64,000 nucleotides of DNA from Lepidostoma basale (GCA_022606425.2 JAHDVF020000864.1:682001-746000), one strand, 5' to 3'. Shown: positions 43,216-55,085, counted from the first letter of the stretch. Notes: generated by a model not told the origin, from the sequence alone. Numbers and translations: made by a program.

Positions 43216-43539
43216 AAATATTTGGAATTGTAATAAATGCTTGAATACTCCCCCTGTAAAGCTAATATTTTCAGCTAATAAAGTTATCCAATAATGATAC
43301 CAGAACTCCGAAGGTAATCATAATGATGAAGTAGGTACTCTAATGCGAGTATATTAGTAATTATTTTAAATTAAGAAATAAATCTAATATATATTATAAT
43401 ATGTTGTTTTATATATACTGTTTACATCATCCGTTTTTTCTAAAAGACACAGCAGTTTGCAACTTTTTTTATAAGTGCATTTTAAAACAAGTGAAACCAT
43501 TGAATGATAGATTCTAAACTGTCGTATTACATGACAAAA

Positions 43540-43715
43540 TAAAATGGTTGATTTATGTTAGTCTACTGCGACAGCTGTTTCGCCAAACTGTTTTGGCATC
43601 ATTATCATCTTAAAAATAAATTGTGATTCGAAATAACAGTACTTCGAAATTAAACATTTGATAAAGTTGATGTATCATAGTTTTTCTCCAAAAATAATTA
43701 ATAAATTTTTATAGT
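43540..43715 (-). mobile_element. family C half element
   Basis: Minus strand: AATGA, T, stem II GCCAAA/TTTGGC (six pairs, loop ACAG), GAAAC, AGCT, GTC. The 3' half and stem II are perfect; the first bases of the 5' core are lost. The C tail 'atgtatcatagtttttctcc' follows. Confidence 0.6.
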
Positions 43716-44029
43716 TCCATCAGATCAGACCGATCGTGACTTCAAGTCATTCATCTGAGTCCCATCATAGTAACACATATAGTAATCTGCGATAATATTA
43801 CCTAAGATAATGAAAACTTTTAAAAGTCTAGTTTATTAATTTTAATAAACCCCTATGATGTTTTTTTTATCACACGTGTTACTATGCTAACAAGTGTATA
43901 ACGTATATTTGACTAAAGAATCAATGTGACATACTCGTATAACCAGCATAGTTTTGATAAACGAACTGTAAAATTTGAAGTGAGTATTCATAATAATTTG
44001 AAGTATTACATTAACATCCATTGGTACTT

Positions 44030-44200
44030 GAATGCTAAATGATGGAGAGAGGGAATGGCTCCGAGAAAGTTGATCATACATCACCATCCGGAGTCCACGC
44101 CCGGAAACAGATAACCGTATCATAGCGCACGGCAATAAATAATTATGTTTCTGCTGGGTGTCCTGGAATAAGGGTTGCTATTTCGAGGGCTTCATAGGGT
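44030..44200. other. complex segment
   Basis: 'cttatccggagtccacgccc'-like moderately GC-rich sequence; nothing recognised. Confidence 0.25.
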
Positions 44201-44329
44201 GTTTTTAATATGCAATTTTCTACGTTTTTTTTTTCGTAATTTTGAAATCGAATATTTTAACTACACCACACAACTTGATCGATTATTTGGGATTAGAATT
44301 AAGTATTGAATAAGAAATCATGTTAACTG

Positions 44330-44700
44330 TTAAAATTTATAACACTATCATAAAACTGTTATGATATCACAATTTTTATTATTCTCTTTTGGTGTCGCGA
44401 CAGCTGTTTCGCCAACCGATGTTGGCATCATAAGGTGTTACAGATAACTTGCTGTAACAGAGTTGTTTGTAACACCCGATGATGCCAACATCGGTTGGCG
44501 AAACAGCTGTCGCGACACTCAAAAAGTGAATAATGAAAATTGGGATATCATAACAGTTTTATAAATTTGACAGCTGTGTCGCTAACCGATGTTAGCATCG
44601 TCAGGTCTTACATCAGTTGTGATATTCATAATAAAGTTTTTTTAAACAGTTAATAATGTTGAAATATCATAGTGTTTCGGCCAAAATAATGGACTAAAAA
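44330..44700. mobile_element. fold-back family C, two facing cores plus a third
   Basis: A nearly perfect hairpin from 'gtcgcgacagctgtttcgcc' (44,395) to its complement at 44,515, followed by a third core in minus orientation at 44,589-44,624 and the tail 'aaatatcatagtgtttcggc'. Each core has a perfect stem II and exactly one catalytic-core change: CTTATGA (minus, left), CCGATGA (plus, right), GACAC for GAAAC (minus, third). Confidence 0.8.
44476..44511 (+). ncRNA. hammerhead remnant with one core change
   Basis: CCGATGA (44,476-44,482), T, stem II GCCAAC/GTTGGC with loop ATCG, GAAAC (44,500-44,504), AGCT, GTC (44,509-44,511). Only the conserved U of CUGANGA is changed to C. Confidence 0.55.
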
Positions 44701-44829
44701 ATTCATGTACGAGTATTAATATATTTTTAACTGTAATCAGATTTAACCACAATTATTCGATGCGTCCCTTATTTTTTTGATAAATCAGATAATTTCATTT
44801 GAATTATTTTATTTTTCGTATAAATATTT

Positions 44830-44965
44830 TTGGGTTTTAAATTTATAACCCACCCTGTTGATGAATTGGGGCTCTGGGCAGATGGGGCCTCCCGCTGCGC
44901 CGCAGATGAGATGGGGCCGAGAGCTAATGGGCGCTCCGCAGCACGCTCCAATGCCCGCCTAAAGT
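44830..44965. other. GC-rich island
   Basis: 'gcagatggggcctcccgctg' and 'atggggccgagagctaatgg'. Unassigned. Confidence 0.3.
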
Positions 44966-45221
44966 CACATCAATAGGCTGCAGTCCACAACTGTTCGCCT
45001 TCCTCACGAGGGAACAAGTGCATATCGTAAAAAAAACTGGTGATGAAGATTATTCAATCAATCTCCAACAAATAAATGTAATGCTTTCGGATGAAGCACT
45101 TTATTTGTGGTGTGGCATTATTTAAAATAATTTTGAACACATTGGACATTGTTTTTACACCACTTTAATTTTTCGCTCCCTTCGGATTACAAACACAAAA
45201 ACATGAGTTTTTTTTAATGTT

Positions 45222-45669
45222 ACCTATATTTGTAGACAATTACTCGATTTTACCCATTGTGGGTTAATCATTTAAGGATTAATTGTATCTCAATAGAGAC
45301 GAAGATAAAATTATTAAATTGTAAATTGGTAAATTAGTTTTTTTTTTTTTGGAAACCGTATATGGTGGTCGAGGCGTTTACAAGACTTATGACCTGGCAT
45401 TGGTTAGGTTAAGTGATCGCTTTATGTAATACAACATTCCCCATTCCGACCTTCTTACGACAAATTTTTGAAAGATGTAAATATGCTACTATGATACGAG
45501 TATGTTGAGAAACACTTCACATATTTTAGTTCAATCTACATTGAGATCATTTAAAATCTACATTTAGGTCATAAGTCCTGTAAACGCCTCGACCACCATA
45601 TTATGTTTAAAAATAATAAAAAACAATTAACATCTTTATCTCTATTGAGATACAATTAATCTTTAAATG
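45222..45669. mobile_element. TIR element H, copy 2
   Basis: Left end includes 'tgtagacaattactcg', 'ttacccattgtgggttaatc' and 'aaggattaattgtatctcaa'; right end is the complement of the inner part and stops near 'aatctttaaatgag'. A subterminal inverted pair 'ggtcgaggcgtttacaagac' / 'gtcctgtaaacgcctcgacc' adds to the fold-back character. No coding. Confidence 0.75.
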
Positions 45670-45959
45670 AGATATATTATCAATTTTGGTATCATCCCTA
45701 CAAAATGCCATTGAAACGACGAAGAAAAAGGTGGTATATTAAAAACTAATTGAAATGAAAATGAATCCAATGTAATGTGATTTTTTTATAATTTTCATTT
45801 TTTATGCGTGTAATGGATTTTAACCGTGGTATAATTTTGAGTTTGGCCCCTTATAACAAATAAATTCTGATTATTTTTACAGCGTACTAAAACTGTAATG
45901 CATTCTATTACGCTTTACAAATTAACAGAAGTCACACTTTGAAATCAACGAAAATTTCC

Positions 45960-46150
45960 CCACGCTAAATTGAGTTAGGAAACTTAGTGAGTCTGCGGGA
46001 AACATATCCATGACTTGTGCTCTGTCAGGGTTATTTGGAAATATGCTACGCGGAGATGCATTGCACCCGCGGGGCGCGCCTCCCTCTTATTTAATTTGTG
46101 ATGCTTGTACCGCCTTGTTTTATATGATTCATAAACATGGACCAACTCTC
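45960..46150. other. complex segment
   Basis: 'atgctacgcggagatgcatt' and 'gcacccgcggggcgcgcctc'. Unassigned; the 89-codon minus frame is not recognised. Confidence 0.3.
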
Positions 46151-46254
46151 TAAGGACCGGAGAGAAATCATTTCGTAAATCAATAAAAAACTTACCCTTA
46201 AATAAAAAATGATGGCATTTTTTATTAAATTTGCATTGTTGGCGATTTATCAAT

Positions 46255-46280
46255 ACACGTCGCGACGCGTCGCGTCGGTG
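46255..46280. repeat. GC palindrome
   Basis: CGCGACGCGTCGCG at 46,261-46,274 is a perfect 14-bp palindrome in an AT-rich setting. Confidence 0.9.
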
Positions 46281-46289
46281 TGATAATTG

Positions 46290-46835
46290 CCTTATCTTAA
46301 AAACGACAATTTAAAAACAAGTCGAAAGTTTTCTGTTTTTTATTTATTTTCGATAAACGTAAGAAACAGATGTTTGATACAGAAAATGCGTGTTTTACTT
46401 TTGTGAACCTGAAAGAAATACGATAATTTAGACAAATATATTTTTGATTCATAACAAAAATGAAATAGTTTACGAACAATACATTTATTGTATCTCAGTT
46501 AAATACAATACATATTTTTAAATCTAACACGTGTATTTGAAAAAACTTTTGATTTATCATAAACAAATGTTCTTGTTTTTCTGTTTCTGTGATTTAAAAA
46601 AATAATAATAAAAACACTTTGTTACGTCATTGATCTTAATAAAAAAAAAATACATTAAGAGCTGTGATAAAAAAGCCTTTTTTTCTACAGTATTTTTTCA
46701 AAGTTGTATCTCAAAACAATGTTTTGATTTAAATTAAATAAACTGGACAGAATGCGATAAAAATTTAAAAAAGAAAGAAATTAACGTATGTTAAAAAAAA
46801 TACTGATTATCTAATCTAAATAATTATCAATTAAT
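46290..46835. other. AT-rich spacer
   Basis: Nothing recognised. Confidence 0.5.
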
Positions 46836-46839
46836 AACT

Positions 46840-47095
46840 GTTCAACAAAAAAAAATTAATATATTCGAGTATATTTATAATATTGCATATGTATTCAATT
46901 AACTCATGGATAAGTTGATGATAATTACTTCTTTGTACGACATTGTATTTGAAAACTTGAAATTTTTGTTGTGGATTCATATTTGAATAATATTTTAAAA
47001 ACATTGTATTTTCAAAGCACTTTTTTGCACTATTCACGAGCTTGTTTGACACCGCAGACACCCTTCCCTAGTATGGAAATTTTACTAAAAAATTA
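46840..47095 (-). mobile_element. family G, decayed
   Basis: 'aacattgtattttcaaagca' and 'gacacccttccctagtatgg' match 58.5-58.6 kb. On the minus strand the hammerhead core is CTAGGGA...AAAC, so it is dead. Confidence 0.5.
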
Positions 47096-47284
47096 AAATA
47101 AAAACGATGTTAAAAAAATTACTGAAGTCGTAAAAAAGTAATTATATTATATTAATTATCGTTTCGCTGATCAAGTAGATTTGTCAACTAAACAATAAAA
47201 AAATTGTCAAAGTCGTAATTTATAAATTGAAATGATTTCCTGTGGCTGATTCTTTATTCAAATGTTGACATTCTATAAAAGTGA

Positions 47285-47530
47285 ATATAGGTACATGCCA
47301 TGCATGTACCCACCTATCCTAACCATCGGGCGTGCATCACGTGCGCAGCTGTTGCTAGTATGACTTTGAACAAATTACTGTGCTATCATTATGGATCCCT
47401 ATAAAAACAATAGATGCGATCAGTTCTCGGTGACTCCACATTACCGTAAAGTTTGGGGTTCGTTCGCACTCTATTCTCACAGGGGTTCGTTCAGCCTTCT
47501 ATTATACAATAATTTTTAATTTGGTTCCGC
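47285..47530 (+). other. possible promoter or solo LTR
   Basis: TATAAAAA at 47,400 and TCAGT at 47,420 with downstream GGTGAC, in a GC-richer 240-bp segment. TATA-to-initiator spacing (about 22) is short. No TG...CA ends or target duplication found. Confidence 0.2.
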
Positions 47531-47649
47531 CTTTTGCCCAGATTTAAAATGAAAAAAAAATGGGGGTGATTTATTTTTGATGATGCATACGTATACTATC
47601 ATTAATACTCATATAAAATTTTCTTTAACTACTAATTTACTCCTCTATT

Positions 47650-47905
47650 AATTTAATGGGCAACCCACGTAGCCAGAAGAAGCTCGGACGAAAAATGGGC
47701 AAGAAGCCTGCTGACTTGAAGACCATGGATAGCAAAGAGAAGTGCTGGACGACCGCAACTACGGTGAAAAGATGACCTGAATCGACAAGTAGCATAACAT
47801 TACTGGATGCAGATTACACAATACAGAGTGGCATATAAGATGATGGAGGGGGATTTAATTAGAAATGGACGGTAATAGATTAAAGAAGAAGAAGATTAAT
47901 TATGA
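47650..47905 (+). pseudogene. LINE-W tail
   Basis: Across frames: 'EKWARSLLTWRPW', 'KRSAGRPQLRWKDDLNRQV' and 'WMQITQYRVAYKMMEG', the W family C-terminus, then a gaagaagaag tail. Three or more stops or frameshifts. Confidence 0.7.
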
Positions 47906-47994
47906 AATAATTTTATGAAACTTATGGAAAGCTAAGTTGAATTCCATAATAATACTCGTAGATTGAAAAAAACTTTACTTATTATATTATCCAC

Positions 47995-48335
47995 AAAATA
48001 TTTTTAAAAAAACATGATATGTTTCGGACGATACCTCCATCTTCAGGTGTAAATATATATTAAAAACTAAACAAAGAAAGTCTAACATAAAAAAACGCAT
48101 TTAAAATTCGATACAATTATTTTAATTTAAAAATTAGCCTGGGCTTATTGTTATACGTACTTATTATAGTTCTTACAGATAAAAAAAAATATTATTAGCA
48201 CTTATTTCAATGTTCAATTATTTCAATTATTCATTAATTCAATTATTTCAATGTTTTAATGTTCAATTATTGTGTCGAATTTCAAATGCTTTTTTTATAT
48301 AAGTCTTTCTTTGTTTAGTTTGTATTATATTGATT
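47995..48335. mobile_element. fold-back with hammerhead, B-like
   Basis: Outer arms 'aaactaaacaaagaaagtct' and 'gtctttctttgtttagttt' pair around an AT loop. The left side carries the minus-strand hammerhead at 48,018-48,055. Confidence 0.6.
48018..48055 (-). ncRNA. hammerhead motif, core conserved
   Basis: Minus strand: CAC, CTGAAGA (complement of 48,042-48,048), T, stem II GGA/TCC, GAAAC, AT, ATC, ATG. Consensus bases are present; the G of GTC is A, which removes one of two stem III pairs, and stem I has a mismatch at its first position. Confidence 0.45.
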
Positions 48336-48584
48336 TACACAAATTTGAAGATAATTAAAAAAAATATCAATTAAAATATTTTAAAAAATCAGAATTTTGG
48401 TTTCATAGCTTAAAAAATAAAATATAATTGATTCCGTACATATTTTTTGTAAGTCGAATAAATTTTAGCGAGGAATCATACTTCGACTATGAACGTGGCT
48501 TATGTCTCGGTGGTTTGGCAAGACTTCAGTGAAATTTAAGCCTCCAGACAGATGTTAACTAATCACGAAGAGAGTCTTTTCCAG

Positions 48585-48715
48585 TAAAAAAAACTAACCA
48601 TGACGCCGTTTTCTCGGATAAATAAAAAAAGTCTTTTTGAAACATTTTTCCATCGTAATATACTTCATTAACCTTCCACACATTCAAACATTTCGTTTAC
48701 GCATGTTGTTTTTTC
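48585..48715 (-). pseudogene. LINE-D 3' end, decayed
   Basis: 'aactaaccatgacgccgttt' at the end, then a poor match, then 'tttcgtttacgcatgttg'. Confidence 0.4.
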
Positions 48716-48789
48716 TAATTTATGAAAATAGCCGAAATACCTATCCAAAAAAGGTAAAATAGAAAAAGACCCTTATGTAAAAAAGCGAA

Positions 48790-49156
48790 CCATGCAACTG
48801 ACAAAAGAAGGGTGAAAGTAGAACAAATGCGGTAGAAATGAGATCTCTTAGACGAATGTGGGAATACTCTGTGTATGATAGAGTGTCGAATAAAAATATA
48901 AGAAGTGAATGTGGTGCGAATGAAGGATCATTAAGATGGTTTGGACACATGGAAAGAATGAATGAAGAAAGAATAGTAAAAAAAGTATATGTTAACGATA
49001 TAAATTGAACTAGAAATAGAGAAAAACCGAGGAAAACGTGGCACGATCAAATAAATCAAATATTGAATGTCGGCCACGAGAGGAGTCAGAGAAATCGACG
49101 AGTGTGCATGACACGATGTATGAATGTTGAGGAACCGAGAGAAATATATCAGGGGG
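48790..49156 (+). pseudogene. LINE-D ORF2 C-terminus, cut by another LINE
   Basis: Longest D copy: 'VEMRSLRRMWEYSVYDRV', 'GSLRWFGHMERMNEERIVKK', a stop, 'EKPRKTWHDQINQILNVG', 'RRVCMTRCMNVEEPREIYQ'. The expected 3' end with the GTTA tail is missing: it stops at 49,156, where the CR1-like tail begins. Confidence 0.75.
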
Positions 49157-49715
49157 AAAATCAAATCAAATCAAATGAAATCAGTTTATTAAATTAATAG
49201 ACATTACAAACAGGAAAATGTTTAAGGCATCTATTAAGTACAGGTAAAATATTATAAAAATATTACAACAAAGTACCAGGAACGCATTAGAGATGGTTCG
49301 ACATTAGGAAGACAAGATACTTTCTAAAGTCAATAGTATTTGCCCCCTGAACGTACTTTCACTAACATGAAAGACGTCGATCTCCGAGGAGACCGCGTTC
49401 AGCAGACTAATTGCTCTTCCCACCGGTGTCACCAGAGGCAGATTGGTTCTGGCGGCCGGTAGGTAAAACAATCTGTGCTGTCGCTGTCGGAGATATCTAT
49501 CGGGGACAAAAAGACCAACATCCTCCAGTACGGCCGAGTTCTCGAAGTATCCCCTAATTAATCTGAAGAAATGGGTTATTAGATGTCCATCTCTTCGAAG
49601 CTGTAAAGAATTGGATCCGAGCATTCCCAGAAGAAATGCCGTGGGATAGAGCCACGGATAGCTACCATACTCCCTCATGTAGAGATACCTCAAAAGTGAG
49701 GCAGTCCATTATTTC
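49157..49715 (-). pseudogene. CR1/jockey-like LINE C-terminus
   Basis: Minus frame of 129 codons: 'RRDGHLITHFFRLIRGYFEN', 'VPDRYLRQRQHRLFYLPAAR', 'TNLPLVTPVGRAISLLNAV', the last domain of CR1/jockey-type reverse transcriptases (H-L--F-KL...VP-R--R----F--P-ARTN---NSP--R). The open frame is unbroken for this stretch and the 3' end finishes in a (TTTGA)n-type tail at about 49,160-49,180, so the insertion is fairly young. Confidence 0.75.
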
Positions 49716-49789
49716 TGTCTACTCCTTGTATGTCCAGTTAATTAGTTTGTTTCAATTGATTGATCACTTTTTCGTATATTTTAAGCTAT

Positions 49790-49870
49790 ATTAAATACTA
49801 AATGCGCCCTTGAAGTGTATCTCTCACGAAAAAGGCGCTATAAAATTTATTTTCATCTATTACATAGTTC
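49790..49870 (+). repeat. CR1-like 3' terminus
   Basis: 'atgcgcccttgaagtgtatc' and 'aaaaaggcgctataaaa' match the 3' untranslated end at 38.77 kb. Confidence 0.5.
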
Positions 49871-50139
49871 ACATACACTTTCTATGCAATTTTTAAAATT
49901 CTTTTTATTCAAGTATCTGATCGTTTGAACGGTGTTTAATCGCTTCTTATATTGAATGTTATCGTTCTAACACTTACAATATTATATCACACATACATTC
50001 ATGCCAATAAAAGTTCTTACAATGATTTTTTTTATTCGGAATGGTTATTTAATATTTGTTTAAATCACAAATACGCCCCGTCATTGAATCAAAATAAATC
50101 AGTTATCAGTTAATCAAAAAGTGAATGATTATTACATTC
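49871..50139. other. AT-rich spacer
   Basis: Nothing recognised. Confidence 0.45.
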
Positions 50140-50345
50140 GTATGAAGTGCATTGACGACGGTAGGCACCGGAAGTTTATAAATATTTGAAACGCCATTCA
50201 CACCCCCATTTGCGTGGAAAGGCGCCTTTTGTTGGCATAATTATTGTAAAACTGGGGGAGTCATCTGCCGCCGGAAGCCCCCGTGCCAGTCTGGTCAGCT
50301 GATGGTGCACTCGATTGAAGTCTGCTTCGTGTGATTTATTTCTGA
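50140..50345. other. complex island
   Basis: 'cgccattcacacccccattt', 'aaaactgggggagtcatctg' and 'gccggaagcccccgtgccag'. No repeat match; candidate conserved non-coding element. Confidence 0.4.
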
Positions 50346-50565
50346 CCATACGGACCTATTAACGTTATTAAATTGTGTACTTTATGCTATTCAGATTTCT
50401 ATCTATGTGTTGATACCAACAGACACTAAGATACCCTATCCAACAAAATTATTCCTGTGTTGCAATGTCGTAAAACTTGATATGTGAAGATTATTATGGT
50501 TGATAGGAATATTTCTTAATACTCGTGCGATTCGATAGAATAAGTACCAAAAAAAGTTATATTAC

Positions 50566-50715
50566 TTCTTCTTCTTCTTCTTCTTCCTCAGCCTATTCCC
50601 GTCCACTCCTTGACAAAGGCCTCCTCCATTCGCTTCCATGTCACTCTGTCCTGTGCAGACTGCATCCAGGTTAATCCGACGTGTCTGTTCAGATCATCGT
50701 TCCAGTTTTTTTAAT
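50566..50715 (-). pseudogene. LINE-W 3' end
   Basis: Minus strand: 'WNDDLNRHVGLTWMQSAQDR' and 'VTWKRMEEAFVKEWTGIG', stop, then an (AAG)n tail. Reads without a break, so relatively young. Confidence 0.75.
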
Positions 50716-50789
50716 GAACTAAGGTATCAGGTTATGTAGGTTTCAGAATACGCCTTAGATATTTTATTAATAATAAATTATGTACTTAT

Positions 50790-50970
50790 GTAGTCTTATA
50801 AGCCGTGACGTAAAACTCCTTATTTAATTTTCATAAAAACATTCGACTGACATGTTTCGCCTTTCTAGGATATTATCAAATGTTTCGCCATGCTGAGGCA
50901 TTATCAAAAAAATGATAATGCCCTAGCAAGGCGAAATTTGCCACTCTTAAAGAATATAATGCGAGTTTTA
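50790..50970. mobile_element. fold-back family A with three cores
   Basis: Two minus-orientation cores in tandem ('tgtttcgcctttctaggata', then 'tgtttcgccatgctgaggca') face one plus-orientation core ('tgataatgccctagcaaggc'). A head-to-tail duplication of one arm. Confidence 0.65.
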
Positions 50971-51499
50971 GAAACTAACTTTTTTTATGTGTATTGTTAT
51001 TTGAATATTTGATTCTATTTTTCTAAAGAATGAGCATAAAAATATCTGTGATACGTAGAAAAAATACAAGATTGTCTTCGAACTCCTAAATTGGAACAAA
51101 TTATATCTTGAGAGGATTAACGTAAAATATTCAAGAGAATAGGGGAACTATGTTGCAGTTGGAATTAATGTGATAGTAATAAAACAATATTCTGAATATG
51201 TATTGTTATAAATCTACAATATATTATTCTAAGGAATCTCAACATACGAAATAATAAGTTAATAATAAAAATAATAGGTTTATTCTATTTTTTTCATTCC
51301 TGATTCATTAAAATACGATAGCATAAAATATTCAACGATCATTCGTATATAATGGCTACTTGATGGTTCATACAAAAAAATCTGATTCAGTGGTAGTGTT
51401 TAATACGTACGAGTATTCCTTTTGAACTAATGATAGCAAACCAAATATTTTTCGTTAATAAGCACATTGTTTACTTTCGGTGCTGCTTGGAACTTATTA

Positions 51500-51665
51500 T
51501 ACGGAAACCACAATCAGCAGCCCACGCGCCGCCACGTGCCGGGAAACCTTTTCGCTTAGCGCACCCTCCGCACTCTGTCCTACACCCTTCACTCGTGCGG
51601 AGGGCGCAGGGACGGCCGCGCATCCTCGACGGTGGCGCTCGGCGCTTCTGCTTCTTGCTGTTTAG
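51500..51665. other. GC-rich island
   Basis: 'cagcccacgcgccgccacgt' and 'cggagggcgcagggacggcc'. Frames of 117 and 61 codons cross it in two phases, with compositionally biased products, so no gene is called. Confidence 0.35.
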
Positions 51666-52240
51666 CTACTTACTTACCCTGTTCTATTCTGTTTTTAAAT
51701 CATTTTTGTTCATAAAACTACTTATCAAAAGCCAAATAACGAAAATATATTATATAATATTACTTCAATTTCAATACAATTAAATTTGTTAATTTAAATA
51801 ATTTAATTACAGATAAATCCGAATCGTTTATAACTACGGAATATTAAAAAAATATTAAAGTACAATTAAAAATACACAAATAACTATGGAAAATAATGTA
51901 AAATAGATGAGCCCAATTAAAAATACAAGAAAAAATTTGCCATTTAATTCGTTGGAGGTAGATATTTTCTGAGAGTAGCCTCACTATCGTCAAAACTATC
52001 CATAACCGAAACAATGTATCATAGTTTAAAATAATTTTTGCGCTACCCATCGGCATTATCTTGTAAATTGGTTCTAGCAGGTGAAATATTTTTGATGCCA
52101 TTGTCGAAGATATTATGAATGTTGGGGACAAACAGAGTGTATTCATCCTAATGGTTTAAAGATTTAATTAACATTATTAGTTATTTAAAAACGTGCATTT
52201 AGTAGGTTTGCATCTCTTAGTTACAGTTATAATATTATTT
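51666..52240. other. AT-rich spacer
   Basis: A 100-codon minus frame (51,844-52,146) is not recognised and lacks any supporting context. Confidence 0.45.
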
Positions 52241-52244
52241 ATTG

Positions 52245-53110
52245 TGTAATGGTACATCATTACGATTTCTTCGGCCACTGTTTCCGCCCTTCTTGCAACC
52301 GCCAATTGGTAACACTGTTTTCTCGGTACTCTATGCTTCGAGGCCAGAAGCCCGTCACTTCCCTCCAGTCAGCCGTCGCGGGTAGGCCGCCATCTTGTGT
52401 TCTTTCGCCAGTGCCCAGTTACCACCACGATGTAGGAGAAACGTTAATCCGTTTGCATCCGGCTGGACCAGCAATGGTTCAGCCTTTCTCCCATCATATC
52501 AGGTAGAATACTAATAATAATATCCATATCGAAGACCGCACATTGGTTACACATGTGCGTCATGTGTCCGCGTGTCTGCGATTGATTCCCTCCGCCACGG
52601 TCCGAGCCATCCTCTGCTCCCGAAATTGCCGCCCACGTGTTGTCGCACATCATGTCCCGACAACGTGGTTGACCTCACCAGCCAGCGGAACTGCGAGGAC
52701 CACTTCTTCATGCCGCTTCAGACAGCACCAACAGGTTAGGGAACCTCGTGTCTGCCAGGTGACGCTCTACATATTGAATTGCTGACCCACCATCTTCTGG
52801 TCAGCGTCGCTGATAACGTCTACGGACGACGTCGCCGGTCGATGTCCTGACGAGCACGCCATCGAGGAATCACCTCAAACAGCCTCTTCATTATTTCATC
52901 ATGTGCCTTTTTTTGTATTCGTACGACATCCCTAGCCTCTGGATTATTATTATAATGTTAACTAGATAATAAACCTTAATGTATCCCAAAATAACTGTCT
53001 TTATATTTACACCCGTCCCTGAATCGAATAATATACCGAAAAGAATCTCACGATTACCACCCTGAAGATAAAAAACATGCTCTCTGTGCTAACCGAGGAG
53101 GTACGTTTCA
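52245..53110 (+). repeat. 5' LTR
   Basis: 866 bp, begins TGTAATGGTACATCAT and ends GGTACGTTTCA. AATAAA at 52,968-52,973 is a likely polyadenylation signal. Frames of 80-85 codons inside are not genes. Confidence 0.95.
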
Positions 53111-53111
53111 C

Positions 53112-53130
53112 TGGCGCCCCAAACGTGTGG
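53112..53130 (+). promoter_or_regulatory. primer-binding site
   Basis: TGGCGCCCCAAACGTGTGG one base after the LTR end. It starts with TGG, complementary to the CCA of a tRNA; TGGCGCC is typical of retroelement primer sites. The exact tRNA is not determined. Confidence 0.75.
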
Positions 53131-54029
53131 CATTTCGGTGTTATTATTCGATTTAGGACTCGTGTAAATTTAGGTATCCGTATTATATATTACTGCATAC
53201 GATTTCAAGTTCTACCATGCAAAATTCATAAATCTTTACATTCAAATGTTTATCCTTTTGTAAAGATCGTAATTTCAAATTTATCGAATTATTCCCACAT
53301 GCGCATGCGTCGATCTTCCTTTCGGTACACATGTACTCAGCGCGTGTATCCGCCGCGTATTTCATTCTCAAATTTCAAACGCTTCGCACATTTCCTTCTT
53401 ATCCCGCATGGTAAGCGTTATTAAATTTTCTCTCGTCTCTCAACTGTGGCTAGCAAAGTCGCAATATCATGAGTATATATTTTTGTTAATATTCTATCTG
53501 ACCAAGTATTCACCTAAGTGTAATAACCTTAATTTTTTATACTAGTTGTAAATAACATTCAATAATAAAACTTCTGTCATCCTCGTGCTGTAAAAATAAT
53601 ATGTTTACAACACAATAACTATCTGAACTGACAAGAATGGTACATTGTCAAGTGTGAATAGTTTCTAAGTTCAACTCAAAACTTAGTGGCGTCCAAATGA
53701 ATGTAAATCAGTAATTAAATTCACTAAACACGTATACTTTCTAGATTTAGCTGGTGAAAATCTAGTGGCGTCCCAATTTCTATCTTACTTGCGTTTGTAG
53801 TGTCTATTGTGTAATGGTATGTATGAATAAGTGTCTGATGAAGAATAAACTGCCCCCATTCTCCACTTGGTCTAGTTATGTTAGAAGCGCTTTAAAAGAA
53901 GATGCATGAATCAATAGAATGAATGAATAAATGTAAATCTCCCGAATGCTAGAGAAACTTGATAGACCTACAAACTCATTTGTATTATGGTTTGGTTATA
54001 TTTTCCCTTCCTACTTGAATGTTCCATCT

Positions 54030-54700
54030 TCTTGTATGTTCTGGGTGGATTAGGCTTCCTTTGTTTGTGTGGAATACTGAATTGTCCATCACTTATAATG
54101 TTATGAACTTTTCCATCTCAGCAGAACAGAAATTTCATTGACATACAATTTTTGTATGTGCCAATTATCTAAATTTATAAATATTGTAACACCATTTTTT
54201 TTATACTTAGTTTTTTTTTTAATTATCTTTCATTGCTATATACATTTGTTCTTGTGTGTTCTGGATGGATAAAAACTTATTTTATTTGTGTGGAATACCA
54301 GATTGTCCATCACTTATAATGTTATGAACTTTTCCATCTCAGCAGAACAGAAATTTCATTTACATACAATTTTTGTATGTGCCAATTGTCTAAATTTGTA
54401 AATATTGTAACACCATTTTTTTTATACTTAGTTTTTTTTTTTAATTATCTTTCATTGCTATATACATTTGTTCTTGTGTGTTCTGGATGGATAAAAACTT
54501 ATTTTATTTGTGTGGAATACCAGATTGTCCATCACTTATAATGTTATGAACTTTTCCATCTCACCAGAACAGAATTTTTCTCCACATACAATTTTTGTAT
54601 GTGCCAATTGTTTAAATATATAAATATGGTAACACCATTTTCTTTATAACTTAGATTTTTTACTTATCATTGATTGTTTTATATGTTCATGTGTGTTTTG
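54030..54700. repeat. about 220-bp tandem repeats, three units
   Basis: Inside the LTR element. Unit starts cttgt(a/g)tgttctgg at 54,031, 54,251 and 54,473, with a decayed fourth start near 54,688. Contains 'ccatcacttataatgttatg' and 'gaacttttccatctca'. Confidence 0.9.
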
Positions 54701-54880
54701 GGTCGTGAGTCGGTTAAAGGTGTTGCATATTGGATTGGTAATCACTTTTACGATTGAGTTCACTTCTCCGATTCACCTGAACAATAACGTCCATTATATG
54801 TTTTAAAATGTTGTAGATATATATGTTGTTTCAGTCACCTGTAGAGTTTGTTTTTGTAGAGAATAGAAGGAGTCAGAACG

Positions 54881-55085
54881 CTATAGGTATACAGCCTTAG
54901 AATATGTAGATGTGCCTTATTTTCCGAGGCGAAAGGGAGCCAGACCCTAATAAAAAGCAATGCTATAGGTATACAGCCTTAGAATATGTAGATGTGCCTT
55001 ATTATCCGAGGCGAAAGGGAGCTAGACCCTAATACAAAGCAACACTATAGGTATACAGCCTCATAATATGTAAACGGACATGCCT
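54881..55085. repeat. 82-bp tandem repeats, 2.5 units
   Basis: ctataggtatacagcct starts at 54,881, 54,963 and 55,045; 82 bp apart. Confidence 0.92.

Noticed and set aside
51430..51783. 117-codon open frame
   Set aside because: Half GC-island, half AT-rich sequence; overlapping frames of similar quality, no domain.
52249..52785. Frames of 69-85 codons repeated at 55,977-56,513
   Set aside because: They are in the LTRs; duplication comes from the LTR, not from gene conservation.
53081..53110. CTGAAGATAAAAAACATG near the LTR end as a hammerhead
   Set aside because: CTGAAGA is there, but no stem II and no GAAAC follow it.
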